Shown: positions 1 to 5,621, numbered from the stretch's first letter. The stretch is DNA of 5,938 nucleotides from JAZKFR01 sp040386295 (GCA_040386295.1 JAZKFR010000085.1:1-5938), one strand, 5' to 3'. Translations and numbers: made by a program. Notes: a model not told the origin generated them from the letters alone.

Positions 1-1548
1 CAATAGCGTAACCATGCCCAAATCTCCCGTACGCGCAGCCTCGTGCAAAGGCGTCATTTGTGCAGTGTTACGCGCGCCAACATTGGCGCCTTTATTAACC
101 AAGATCCTAGCCATATCCGTTCTAACCCGAACAGCCGCATGATGTAAGGCTGTTCTGCCTTCTATGTCCGTCGCGTTGACGTGCGCATAGTTCATCGGCA
201 TGCAGGCCATAACATCCGGTCTGTTTTCTTGTACCGCGAAGTGTAGCCAAGTCATACCCTGAGGGCCCGCTATCATCGCATCTGCCCCTATGCTCAGCAG
301 GTAAGTCACCGCCTCTGCATGACCATAGTGAGCAGCGTAGTGCAATGGGGTTACATCCTTGCTATCGGGCTCATTCAGAAGCGCGCCGCTGGCATGGAGA
401 TGCTGTAGCAGTGAGACGTTCCCGAAGCGTGCTGCCGGGAAGCCTAAATCACCGCTTGCGCCTGCCTGTACGAGTTGGAGAACCATATCGTTATTCTGAT
501 TAGCGATGGCGTAATGGATCGCCGGTCTTCTGTCTAAACCGAAGCGATTAGGAACAGCGCCCCATTGCAGCAGCATCGGCACCATTTGATCACGTTTCAT
601 TTGAGCCGCTAAGATCAAAGGGGTTAAACCGAATTGATTGGGGCGATTAACCAGCGCGCGGCTGTCCCCAACAGCACGCCTAATCCCACCAGGCTGGCCC
701 CCAGTGCCAGAAACCAGAACCATATTCTCCGGAAACTCGATTTTTCTATCGAGCAGATACTCAAGCACCTCAGGTGCACCGTGCCGTATAGCAACGTGCG
801 CCAGGCTATCCCCGGTTGGGGCGCTACACGCCAATTCTTCGTTTGTCGGATCCAAAATTTGCAGCTGCCCAAGATCAGCCGCTTTAACCAGCGCGTACAA
901 ATGACGCGCTTTGTCTTCTGCTGACATCGCCGCATAAGCGCGCTGCAAATGACTTTGCAAGTCATTCAATTCTGCGTTTGTCGGATCCAAAATTTGCAGC
1001 TGCCCAAAATCAGCCGCTTTGACCAGCGCGTACAAATGACGCGCTTTGTCTTCTGCTGGCATCGCCGCATAAACGCGCTGCAAATGACTTTGCAAGTCAC
1101 TTAATTCAGAAAAAATGCGCTCATCTAAGTCTGTTGGATACTGCAGCTTGTTTTGGTAGTCCGCGATTTGCTCAGGGCTTAATTCAGCCAATTCAACCGC
1201 GCTTAGCGGCTGACACGCCAGCAAGTGCTGCTCGACTGCCAAAGCCAAGGCAGCCAGCGCCGGATAGGGCTTAAGTGCGGCAAGCGGCGTGCAACTTAAG
1301 GTTTCACTATCGAGACGCCAGAGCGTCTCAGGCGCTCGCTCATTTTTGTCTTTGCCGATGACCAAGGCTGAGGCAAGCGTATTGAGTTCATCTTCGGTTC
1401 CTTCAACACCCCACTGATCTAACAAATAACGCACACCGGCTTTGTCTTCAAGCGCCGAGCTGGCATGGATTTTTAAGAGTTCTGTTGTGTACTCAGCGTC
1501 GAGCTGAAGGCCAGTAAATATAGGGGGACGGACGGAAGTAATTTGCAT
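1..1548 (-). CDS. Ankyrin-repeat protein, C-terminus beyond the left edge
   Basis: The minus-strand frame is open for 516 codons from ATG at 1548 to the window edge, so the gene is 3'-partial. I checked the frame for stops and found none. Residues 1-150 match no family I recognise. Residues 151-240 are two near-identical 45-residue units. From about residue 245 there are roughly eight ankyrin units of varying quality, with clear cores such as TPLHYAAHYGH (400-410), TALHHAA (466-472) and TPLHEAARTGD (499-509). A glycine-rich loop at about 273-303 separates the first two units. Ankyrin repeats bind other proteins, and in host-associated bacteria they are often found in secreted effectors; secretion here is inference. 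No signal peptide or membrane segment is visible. A weak GTGAG (1560-1556) lies 7 nt before the start. The gene has its own upstream promoter-like module, shared with the orphan gene at 2048-3376. The target and exact function are unknown. Confidence 0.92.
   Translation of the reverse strand, partial: MQITSVRPPIFTGLQLDAEYTTELLKIHASSALEDKAGVRYLLDQWGVEGTEDELNTLASALVIGKDKNERAPETLWRLDSETLSCTPLAALKPYPALAALALAVEQHLLACQPLSAVELAELSPEQIADYQNKLQYPTDLDERIFSELSDLQSHLQRVYAAMPAEDKARHLYALVKAADFGQLQILDPTNAELNDLQSHLQRAYAAMSAEDKARHLYALVKAADLGQLQILDPTNEELACSAPTGDSLAHVAIRHGAPEVLEYLLDRKIEFPENMVLVSGTGGQPGGIRRAVGDSRALVNRPNQFGLTPLILAAQMKRDQMVPMLLQWGAVPNRFGLDRRPAIHYAIANQNNDMVLQLVQAGASGDLGFPAARFGNVSLLQHLHASGALLNEPDSKDVTPLHYAAHYGHAEAVTYLLSIGADAMIAGPQGMTWLHFAVQENRPDVMACMPMNYAHVNATDIEGRTALHHAAVRVRTDMARILVNKGANVGARNTAQMTPLHEAARTGDLGMVTLL
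829..1098 (-). repeat. In-frame 135-bp tandem duplication inside the ankyrin gene
   Basis: Two adjacent 135-bp copies (964-1098 and 829-963) encode residues 151-195 and 196-240 of the ankyrin protein. Each starts DLQSHLQR and contains AEDKARHLYALVKAAD and GQLQILDPTN. The copies differ at only a handful of bases, most of which change an amino acid (V/A, P/S, F/L, A/E, N/A). The end of each unit (LYALVKAADLGQLQIL) resembles the helix pair of a capping ankyrin repeat, so the duplication may have copied the N-terminal cap together with a preceding helix. The high similarity suggests a recent event, or homogenisation. Confidence 0.95.
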
Positions 1549-1564
1549 AGAAAGACTCACATTA

Positions 1565-1708
1565 AAAATTGAGGCGCGCGCAGAAGCCGCACCGAAACCT
1601 CTTGGAATTTGAGGCACGCAATGAAGCACGCAAAGACGCTACAGACTTAGTGGTGATTTTTAGCAAAAAGTTCCATCGAAAAAGCACACACCCCGCATTA
1701 TCTTACAA
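1565..1708 (-). promoter_or_regulatory. Upstream module of the ankyrin gene, copy A of a duplicated regulatory region
   Basis: This stretch aligns with 3400-3543, upstream of the orphan gene. Shared blocks, in minus-strand order, are: a 35-nt block (1708-1674) matching at about 27 positions and ending TTTCGATG; GGAACTTTTTG; AAAAT; ACTAA; CTGTA with AGCG; and, nearer the start codon, TCAAATT or its variant, GTTTCGG and a GC-rich patch. The coding sequences downstream are not similar. The region is non-coding in both places, so the conservation points to regulation or to a recent promoter duplication. Confidence 0.75.
1647..1674 (-). promoter_or_regulatory. Putative ECF/hrp-box-like promoter of the ankyrin gene
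   Basis: On the minus strand GGAACT (1674-1669) is followed after 15 nt by CCACTAA (1653-1647). This fits the hrp box written from memory as GGAACC, 15-16 nt, CCACNNA, with one deviation (T for the last C). Transcription would begin near 1640, giving a leader of about 90 nt before ATG 1548. The same elements at the same spacing precede the orphan gene. The GGAAC core is shared by many ECF sigma factors, so the identity of the sigma factor is inference. Confidence 0.55.
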
Positions 1709-1761
1709 AAAAGTACAACTCATTGTTTTTTAATGAAGATTTTTGAGCGGCTCTGGCCAGG

Positions 1762-1917
1762 TTAATGCCAATCCCTGTGCGGTAATGATTTGCGCCAGGT
1801 GGCAGCACGCTCTGCGCTTTGCTTTTCGGCGTACACCAGACCCGCTTGGCTGCCGCCTTCGTGGGTGATTTCTGATTCGGGTGCGCTGCTGATGGTGTGA
1901 ACCTGGTATGAGCCTGG
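1762..1917 (-). pseudogene. Possible remnant of a decayed gene, 51 codons between stops
   Basis: A minus-strand frame runs from just after a TAG (1920-1918) to a TAA (1764-1762). It encodes a polar peptide containing SYQVHTISSAPESEITHEGG, then GLVYAEKQSAER and WRKSLPHRDWH at the end. It has no start codon or ribosome site of its own. The residue composition looks protein-like (balanced charges, a terminal W/H/R cluster) rather than random, and it would be the C-terminus of something otherwise lost. I do not recognise the family. It could be a chance open frame. Confidence 0.3.
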
Positions 1918-1993
1918 CTAGGTCTGACTAAGCAGGCCTTGTGGAGCAGAAGTTTCTCGCCGTAAGGACACGACGTGCTGTGCCCTTACGTTT

Positions 1994-2017
1994 TTGCTTA
2001 AGCCTAGGCTTAAGCAA
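1994..2017. repeat. 24-bp perfect palindrome
   Basis: TTGCTTAAGCCT is followed immediately by its exact reverse complement, centred between 2005 and 2006. As RNA it would form a 10-bp stem with a CUAG loop. It begins 31 nt past the orphan gene's stop codon, where a terminator or mRNA-stabilising hairpin could sit. On the minus strand, however, it is followed by A residues, not a U tract, so it is not a standard intrinsic terminator for that gene. It could instead be a site for a dimeric protein. Confidence 0.6.
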
Positions 2018-2047
2018 GGTCAATTATTCTGCGGCTAAAGCAGGGTG

Positions 2048-3376
2048 CTACGCACCTTCATCAAGGCGACTGACAGCGGGCAACGGCCGCGAGGCTTGCA
2101 GGTTTCTGAGCATATTGCGCAAATTATTAGGATTGATCTGGCTTATTCGCATGTTGATTATCGTGGCAGCGTCCAGCACAGGGATGCTGCGTACCATCCG
2201 ACCAGCGCGTATGAAAACTGGCACGAGTTGCTGGAATTCAGGTGTCTCTAAACAGCGTCGTAACAATGTCAGGTGCGCAGGGAAATAAGCCGTGATGCTT
2301 GTGCCTGAATTGTCGATAGAGAGGCCTTCGATGTGATCAAAATTCTTAGACGCTTCCGTATGAGCAGAAAAATCTTTCTGCAATTGAGGCTCATTTTGCG
2401 GATAGGCTTTGGGCATTTTAAGAAGTTTTGTTCGCGTGAATGTGTAGCTTGGGAACAGACAGTACGACAAACGTTTGGGTACGAAAAAGTGTGCTGGATG
2501 GGCGTCGGCATACGCGTCGCACAAAGCTTGCAACGCCCCTCGCAAATGCGCTTGCTCGGGCTGACGTAACACTTCAAAACAACTGACGCCGTGGTGCGTC
2601 AGTGCCGAATGATTCAATAACTGCCGAAAAAGCGCCTGTTGCTTCCGTGGCTCAGCTGCCAGCTTGCTCATGCAATCGCAAAACAGCTGAGTGCCGAGTA
2701 ATTGATTATCCTCCGTGCCGGTGAGCGCGCCCAGCAGGGGAGCGATGATCGCGGCGAGGCGTTGTGCCGCCGTGTCTAGCGCCACCTCATGCGCAAAGGA
2801 TGCCGTGCACAAGGTAGTTACAGCGGTCTCGATAAATTGATGTAAATGCGGCCTGAGTTTTGCGAGCAAAGCGCCGCTCAATTGCTCTTGTTGACTGATC
2901 TGCAAACCGGCCAATAAGGCCATCACACCGGGGGCAGCGGGCTCGTCCAAGAGGTTGCGTGCTTCCGTGACAATGCTTGCCTCAAGAGCGCGGCTCTGAT
3001 TCTGATTCGGCGCAAACACCTCAGATGCCGCAAGACACGCATACGCGTCCGACAACCAACCGGCTTGTATGCGCTGCGAAAACGCCTCAGGCGAAAACGC
3101 CAGGGGACTAGCTAACGCATTTAGTACGTCTTGAGTCTGCTCATCCGTCAACGGCACGCTTGACAGCTCAGTCTCTAAGCCGGCCTGCGTCAAGCCAGTG
3201 AGGTTGCTCGTAACTGTGCTTAACCAAGCACGCAAGGGCTCGATGAACTGGCTTTGTTCATGCGTCAGCGCACGGCTATCGGGCACGCTTGGAAAAACCG
3301 GATCAAACCCTAAATCCAGCCAGCGAGCTGTACATGCGGGAATGGACTCTGCAGGAAAAACTTTAGAAAAAGTCAT
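2048..3376 (-). CDS. Orphan 442-residue protein, candidate host-interaction protein
   Basis: A complete frame runs from ATG 3376 to TAG 2050-2048, with AAAGGG (3391-3386) 9 nt before the start. I do not recognise the family. The protein is soluble-looking: there is no signal peptide and no clear membrane segment. Residues 35-290 are rich in Ala, Leu and Gln and look largely helical. A region richer in aromatic and basic residues follows at 294-325 (HFFVPKRLSYCLFPSYTF). The C-terminal part, about 345-430, has mixed strand/helix character and ends in an Asn/Arg/Leu-rich helix (INPNNLRNMLRNLQASR). It has nine cysteines, including a CDC at 233-235, with no obvious metal-binding spacing. The gene shares its upstream regulatory module with the ankyrin gene on the same strand, which suggests joint regulation and perhaps a joint role. 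An effector function is inference from that link only. Confidence 0.85.
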   Translation of the reverse strand: MTFSKVFPAESIPACTARWLDLGFDPVFPSVPDSRALTHEQSQFIEPLRAWLSTVTSNLTGLTQAGLETELSSVPLTDEQTQDVLNALASPLAFSPEAFSQRIQAGWLSDAYACLAASEVFAPNQNQSRALEASIVTEARNLLDEPAAPGVMALLAGLQISQQEQLSGALLAKLRPHLHQFIETAVTTLCTASFAHEVALDTAAQRLAAIIAPLLGALTGTEDNQLLGTQLFCDCMSKLAAEPRKQQALFRQLLNHSALTHHGVSCFEVLRQPEQAHLRGALQALCDAYADAHPAHFFVPKRLSYCLFPSYTFTRTKLLKMPKAYPQNEPQLQKDFSAHTEASKNFDHIEGLSIDNSGTSITAYFPAHLTLLRRCLETPEFQQLVPVFIRAGRMVRSIPVLDAATIINMRISQINPNNLRNMLRNLQASRPLPAVSRLDEGA

Positions 3377-3401
3377 TTTGATAAGCCCTTTGCTCGAATG
3401 G

Positions 3402-3419
3402 GGCGCTGCGCGCAGCGCC
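3402..3419. repeat. 18-bp perfect palindrome in the orphan gene's leader
   Basis: GGCGCTGCG is followed directly by its reverse complement. It lies 25 nt upstream of the start codon, between the putative promoter and the AAAGGG ribosome site. A GC-only hairpin so near the ribosome site could affect translation or transcript stability. The equivalent place in the ankyrin leader is GC-rich but not a clean palindrome. Confidence 0.6.
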
Positions 3420-3467
3420 GAAACAGTACGCCTTGAAATTTGACAAATTCAGAGGCGCTATACAGTT

Positions 3468-3495
3468 TTAGTAGCTATTTTCGACAAAAAGTTCC
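3468..3495 (-). promoter_or_regulatory. Putative ECF/hrp-box-like promoter of the orphan gene
   Basis: On the minus strand GGAACT (3495-3490) is followed after exactly 15 nt by CTACTAA (3474-3468). This is one base further from the hrp-box form CCACNNA than the ankyrin copy. Transcription would begin near 3460, leaving a leader of about 85 nt. The support comes from conservation with the copy at 1647-1674, not from the match to a consensus alone. Confidence 0.5.
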
Positions 3496-3601
3496 CGAGA
3501 AGAAATCTCATCGAAAGAGCGCGCACCACTCATCCTCTTGCAAAGGAAAAAAGCGCAAACGCCGTACCCTATTTACCGACGTTTTCCCGGTCAAACTCAG
3601 T

Positions 3602-3648
3602 CCCTCTCCCACCCCTACGGGGCACCCTCTCCCACAAGTGGGAGAGGG
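3602..3648 (+). repeat. REP-like element R1
   Basis: This 47-bp element consists of CCCTCTCCCAC, a small CCCC-TAC-GGGG hairpin, a second CCCTCTCCCAC, an AA loop and GTGGGAGAGGG. The last three parts form a perfect 11-bp stem. AAAGAGCTC follows directly. It resembles extragenic palindromes scattered through many proteobacterial genomes. Confidence 0.85.
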
Positions 3649-3649
3649 A

Positions 3650-3690
3650 AAGAGCTCGTCAGTTAGCGTCTATGGGTTTGGGCGGGCTTG
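3650..3690 (+). repeat. 41-bp direct repeat, copy 1, following R1
   Basis: It begins AAGAGCTC and contains CAGTTAGCGTCTATGGGTTT. It matches 3771-3811 at 36 of 41 positions by direct comparison. Its position just after the hairpin in both places shows that the repeated unit is larger than the hairpin. Confidence 0.85.
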
Positions 3691-3741
3691 AAGCAGAGAA
3701 CACCCCGGCCACCAGCACAAAGCCTTGCGCACAACAGTCAC

Positions 3742-3773
3742 CTTCCCCTCGCCCGCAAGTGGGCGAGGGGAAG
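3742..3773 (+). repeat. REP-like element R2, hairpin only
   Basis: CTTCCCCTCGCCC and GGGCGAGGGGAAG form a perfect 13-bp stem around the loop GCAAGT. The CCCC-TAC-GGGG mini-hairpin of R1 and R3 is absent. AGAGCTC follows, as it does after R1 and R3. Compensated changes (CTCGCCC with GGGCGAG here, CTCTCCC with GGGAGAG in R1) indicate that the stem structure itself is maintained. Confidence 0.85.
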
Positions 3774-3811
3774 AGCTCAACAGTTAGCGTCTATGGGTTT
3801 ATGCGGGTTTG
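3771..3811 (+). repeat. 41-bp direct repeat, copy 2, following R2
   Basis: This is the second copy of 3650-3690, offset by 121 bp. It again starts at AAGAGCTC and includes CAGTTAGCGTCTATGGGTTT. Confidence 0.85.
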
Positions 3812-3891
3812 TGCGGCGCACAACCGTAGTTGGGCACGCAATCACTTGTGCGGAGGTTTAGCTAGAACGCTAGGCCCCCAACGCCGCCTTC

Positions 3892-3938
3892 CCCTCGCCC
3901 ACTTGTGGGAGAGGGTGCCCCGTAGGGGCGGGAGAGGG
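3892..3938 (-). repeat. REP-like element R3, inverted copy of R1
   Basis: Its 47 bp match the reverse complement of R1 at 45 positions, with the CCCC-GTA-GGGG mini-hairpin now on the right. AAAGAGCTC nevertheless follows on the same side as in R1, so the core is inverted relative to a fixed flank. The 11-bp stem has one mismatch. It lies 70 bp beyond the aceB stop, on the side where aceB transcripts would end. Confidence 0.85.
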
Positions 3939-3969
3939 AAAGAGCTCATATCTAAAAGCTTAGACAAGC

Positions 3970-4010
3970 GCGCTAGCCGGTAGCGCACTGTTCTTAAGCG
4001 CACACGCTTA
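3970..4010 (-). terminator. Candidate stem-loops at the end of aceB
   Basis: Two small hairpins follow the gene on the minus strand. TAAGCG-TGTG-CGCTTA (4010-3995) includes the stop codon. GCGCTA-CCGGC-TAGCGC (3986-3970) comes next, and a short AAGCTTTTAG follows a little further on. There is no proper U tract, so intrinsic termination is uncertain. The stronger R3 hairpin just beyond may contribute to transcript-end formation. Confidence 0.3.
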
Positions 4011-5621
4011 GGCCATCGCTTCGTACAGCGGCAGGGTGAGGAACTCTGGGTAATCTTCAGCCAAGGCCATACGCTCAAAGATGAGGGCGGCTTGATCGTA
4101 GGTTTCGCCGGCGGCTCCGGTCGCGTTTGGATCGCTCGCCTGGACGCTGGCCTTCACCTTGCTCAGCTCCTCGGGGATCATGCTGCGCACCATAGCTGCA
4201 TTGACTTTAGCGCCGTTGTCGAGCACGCCTTTGGGCGAAACCACCCATTGCCAAACCTGAGAACGACTGATCTCGGCAGTCGCGGCGTCTTCCATCAGAT
4301 GATGGATAGGGACGCAGCCATTACCGGCCAGCCAACTGCCCAAGTAATGGATGCCCACGTTGATGTTGTTGCGCAAACCGGCTTCGGTGATCGGCTGTTC
4401 GGGTTGAAAATTGAGCAAATCGTGTGCGCTAAAACGTTCGTTACGCTGCTTGCTCCACTGATTCGGCTGCTCGCCTAAAACCTGCTGAAAGACCTCGGCA
4501 GCAATCGCTACCAAGCCAGGGTGCGCCACCCAACCGCCGTCAAAACCATCGTTCGCATCGCGCGTTTTATCGTGGCGAATTCCGGCCAGCGCTTTTTCGT
4601 TGGCAACGGGGTCGTTTTTGATTGGAATCAGCGCACTCATGCCGCCGATGGCTGGCGCGCCGCGCTTATGGCAGGTCTGCACCAGCGCCAGTGCGTAGGC
4701 ACGCATGAAGGGCACTTCCATGGTGATGGCGCTGCGGTTAGCCAGACAAAAGTTTCTGTTCTTTTTGAATTTTTTGATGCAGCTAAAAATATAGTCCCAA
4801 CGCCCCGCGTTCAGACCGGCAGAGTGCGTGCGCAGCTCGTACAAAATCTCTTCCATTTCAAAGGCTGCAAGAATGGTTTCGATCAAGACGGTCGCTTTGA
4901 TCGTGCCCTGTGGCAGGCCGATTTCATCTTGTGCCAGGACAAAAATATCGTTCCACAGACGCGCTTCAAGATGGCTTTCTAACTTGGGCAAGTAGTAAAA
5001 CGGCCCCGCCCCGCGCGCGACCTGTTCTTTGCCGTTGTGAAAAAAAGCCAGCGCAAAATCGAACAAACCGCCCGCCACGCGTTGACCATCGACGCTGACA
5101 TGCTTCTCGTCGAGATGCCAACCGCGCGGACGAATTTGCAAGGTGGCGATTTGCGCGTTGAGCTGGTAGTGCTTACCGGCTTCGTTGGTAAAGCTGAGCT
5201 GCCGACGAATCGCTTGGTAGAGATTGCGCTGTCCGTCGATCTGATTACGCCAGCGCGGGCTATTCGAGTCTTCAAAATCGGCCATATACGAGTCAGCGCC
5301 GGAGTTATAGGCGTTGATCATCATCTTGGCTTCAACCGGCCCGGTAATCTCTGTGCGCCGCCGCTCTAGCGCTTTGGGTAGCGGCGCAATCGTCCATTCG
5401 GCATCGCGCAGCGCTTGAGTTGCTGGCAAAAAATCGGGCATTTCACCGGCGTCAATCCGCCGCTGACGCGCTACCCGCGCTTGAAGTAGCGCTTGTCGAC
5501 GCGGCTCAACCGCACGGTGCAACTTGGCAACAAAGGAGAGCGCTGCTTCACTCAAAATCAGCTCATCGCCCGCTTGCACGGGCGCGTTGATGACAACACC
5601 AGCAGGTAAAGTAAGACGCAT
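4008..5621 (-). CDS. aceB: Malate synthase A
   Basis: This cytosolic enzyme condenses glyoxylate with acetyl-CoA to give malate and CoA. It is the second step of the glyoxylate shunt, which allows growth on acetate or fatty acids. The 537-residue product has the usual length of the A isoform and is complete. Recognisable blocks include GPVEAKMMINAYNSGADSYM (94-113), RPRGWHLDEKH (164-174, with the expected catalytic arginine), the acidic metal ligands E248 (VLIET) and D276 (GRWDYIF), NNINVGIHYLGSW (418-430), and NGCVPIHHLMEDAATAEISR with the expected catalytic base D445. The family signature at 264-279 has Thr265 where an acidic or amide residue is usual. ATG 5621 is preferred because AGGAG lies 7 nt upstream; an in-frame GTG directly before it (5624) would be too close. 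Isocitrate lyase, the partner enzyme, is not in the window. The gene appears to be a single transcription unit. Confidence 0.97.
   Translation of the reverse strand: MRLTLPAGVVINAPVQAGDELILSEAALSFVAKLHRAVEPRRQALLQARVARQRRIDAGEMPDFLPATQALRDAEWTIAPLPKALERRRTEITGPVEAKMMINAYNSGADSYMADFEDSNSPRWRNQIDGQRNLYQAIRRQLSFTNEAGKHYQLNAQIATLQIRPRGWHLDEKHVSVDGQRVAGGLFDFALAFFHNGKEQVARGAGPFYYLPKLESHLEARLWNDIFVLAQDEIGLPQGTIKATVLIETILAAFEMEEILYELRTHSAGLNAGRWDYIFSCIKKFKKNRNFCLANRSAITMEVPFMRAYALALVQTCHKRGAPAIGGMSALIPIKNDPVANEKALAGIRHDKTRDANDGFDGGWVAHPGLVAIAAEVFQQVLGEQPNQWSKQRNERFSAHDLLNFQPEQPITEAGLRNNINVGIHYLGSWLAGNGCVPIHHLMEDAATAEISRSQVWQWVVSPKGVLDNGAKVNAAMVRSMIPEELSKVKASVQASDPNATGAAGETYDQAALIFERMALAEDYPEFLTLPLYEAMA

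Larger units (their letters stand above)
1549..2047. other. Intergenic region between the ankyrin gene and the orphan gene
   Basis: About 500 bp lie between the orphan gene's stop and the ankyrin gene's start. From the ankyrin side it holds the leader and promoter module (to about 1708), an A/T-rich patch (about 1705-1746), a possible decayed coding remnant (1762-1917) and a 24-bp palindrome (1994-2017). A short GGTGC-TAC-GCACC hairpin (2044-2056) overlaps the orphan gene's stop codon. Open frames on the plus strand here overlap the orphan gene antisense and have no recognisable product. Confidence 0.7.
3400..3543 (-). promoter_or_regulatory. Upstream module of the orphan gene, copy B of a duplicated regulatory region
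   Basis: This is the counterpart of 1565-1708. The 35-nt block at 3543-3509 and the GGAACTTTTTG to ACTAA stretch align closely with the ankyrin-gene copy. This copy has 14 extra nt (about 3496-3509) between the TTTCGATG block and GGAACT, containing a small GAGA/TCTC inverted repeat. Distances from GGAACT to the start codon are similar in the two genes (119 and 126 nt). Confidence 0.75.
3544..4007. other. Intergenic region with a REP-like cluster
   Basis: No convincing gene lies in this stretch. Open frames on both strands read through the hairpins and encode the low-complexity peptides typical of such repeats. It contains three hairpin elements (3602-3648, 3742-3773, 3892-3938), a 41-bp direct repeat following the first two, a small TTGTGC/GCACAA hairpin near 3809-3823, and two short stem-loops next to the aceB stop codon. 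Confidence 0.75.

Noticed and set aside
634..924. Plus-strand open frames opposite the ankyrin gene
   Set aside because: They are antisense shadows with no ribosome site or recognisable domain.
624..965. Minus-strand open frame of 113 codons with a hydrophobic, membrane-like end
   Set aside because: It overlaps the ankyrin gene in another frame. The ankyrin frame is open for 516 codons with clear repeats, so this is a shadow and not evidence of a frameshift.
1669..1680. PIP-type hrpII box (TTCG, 16 nt, TTCG) as in Ralstonia and Burkholderia type III genes
   Set aside because: A single TTCG lies upstream of each GGAACT, but no second TTCG falls at the required spacing in either copy.
1994..2017. 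Intrinsic terminator of the orphan gene
   Set aside because: On the coding strand the hairpin is followed by an A run. The T run lies on the other side and no plus-strand gene ends there.
1941..2288. Plus-strand open frame of 115 codons crossing the palindrome into the orphan gene
   Set aside because: It is mostly antisense to the orphan gene and has no protein-like features.
3602..3938. CRISPR array
   Set aside because: The units are few, unevenly spaced and present in both orientations, with imperfect copies and no uniform spacers. They fit REP-like elements.
3440..3983. Plus-strand open frames of 83 and 103 codons
   Set aside because: Both read through the promoter module or the REP-like hairpins. 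Their peptides are translations of the repeats.
4092..5369. Several plus-strand open frames of 62-153 codons
   Set aside because: They all lie antisense to the complete malate synthase gene, whose GC-biased third positions readily create such frames.
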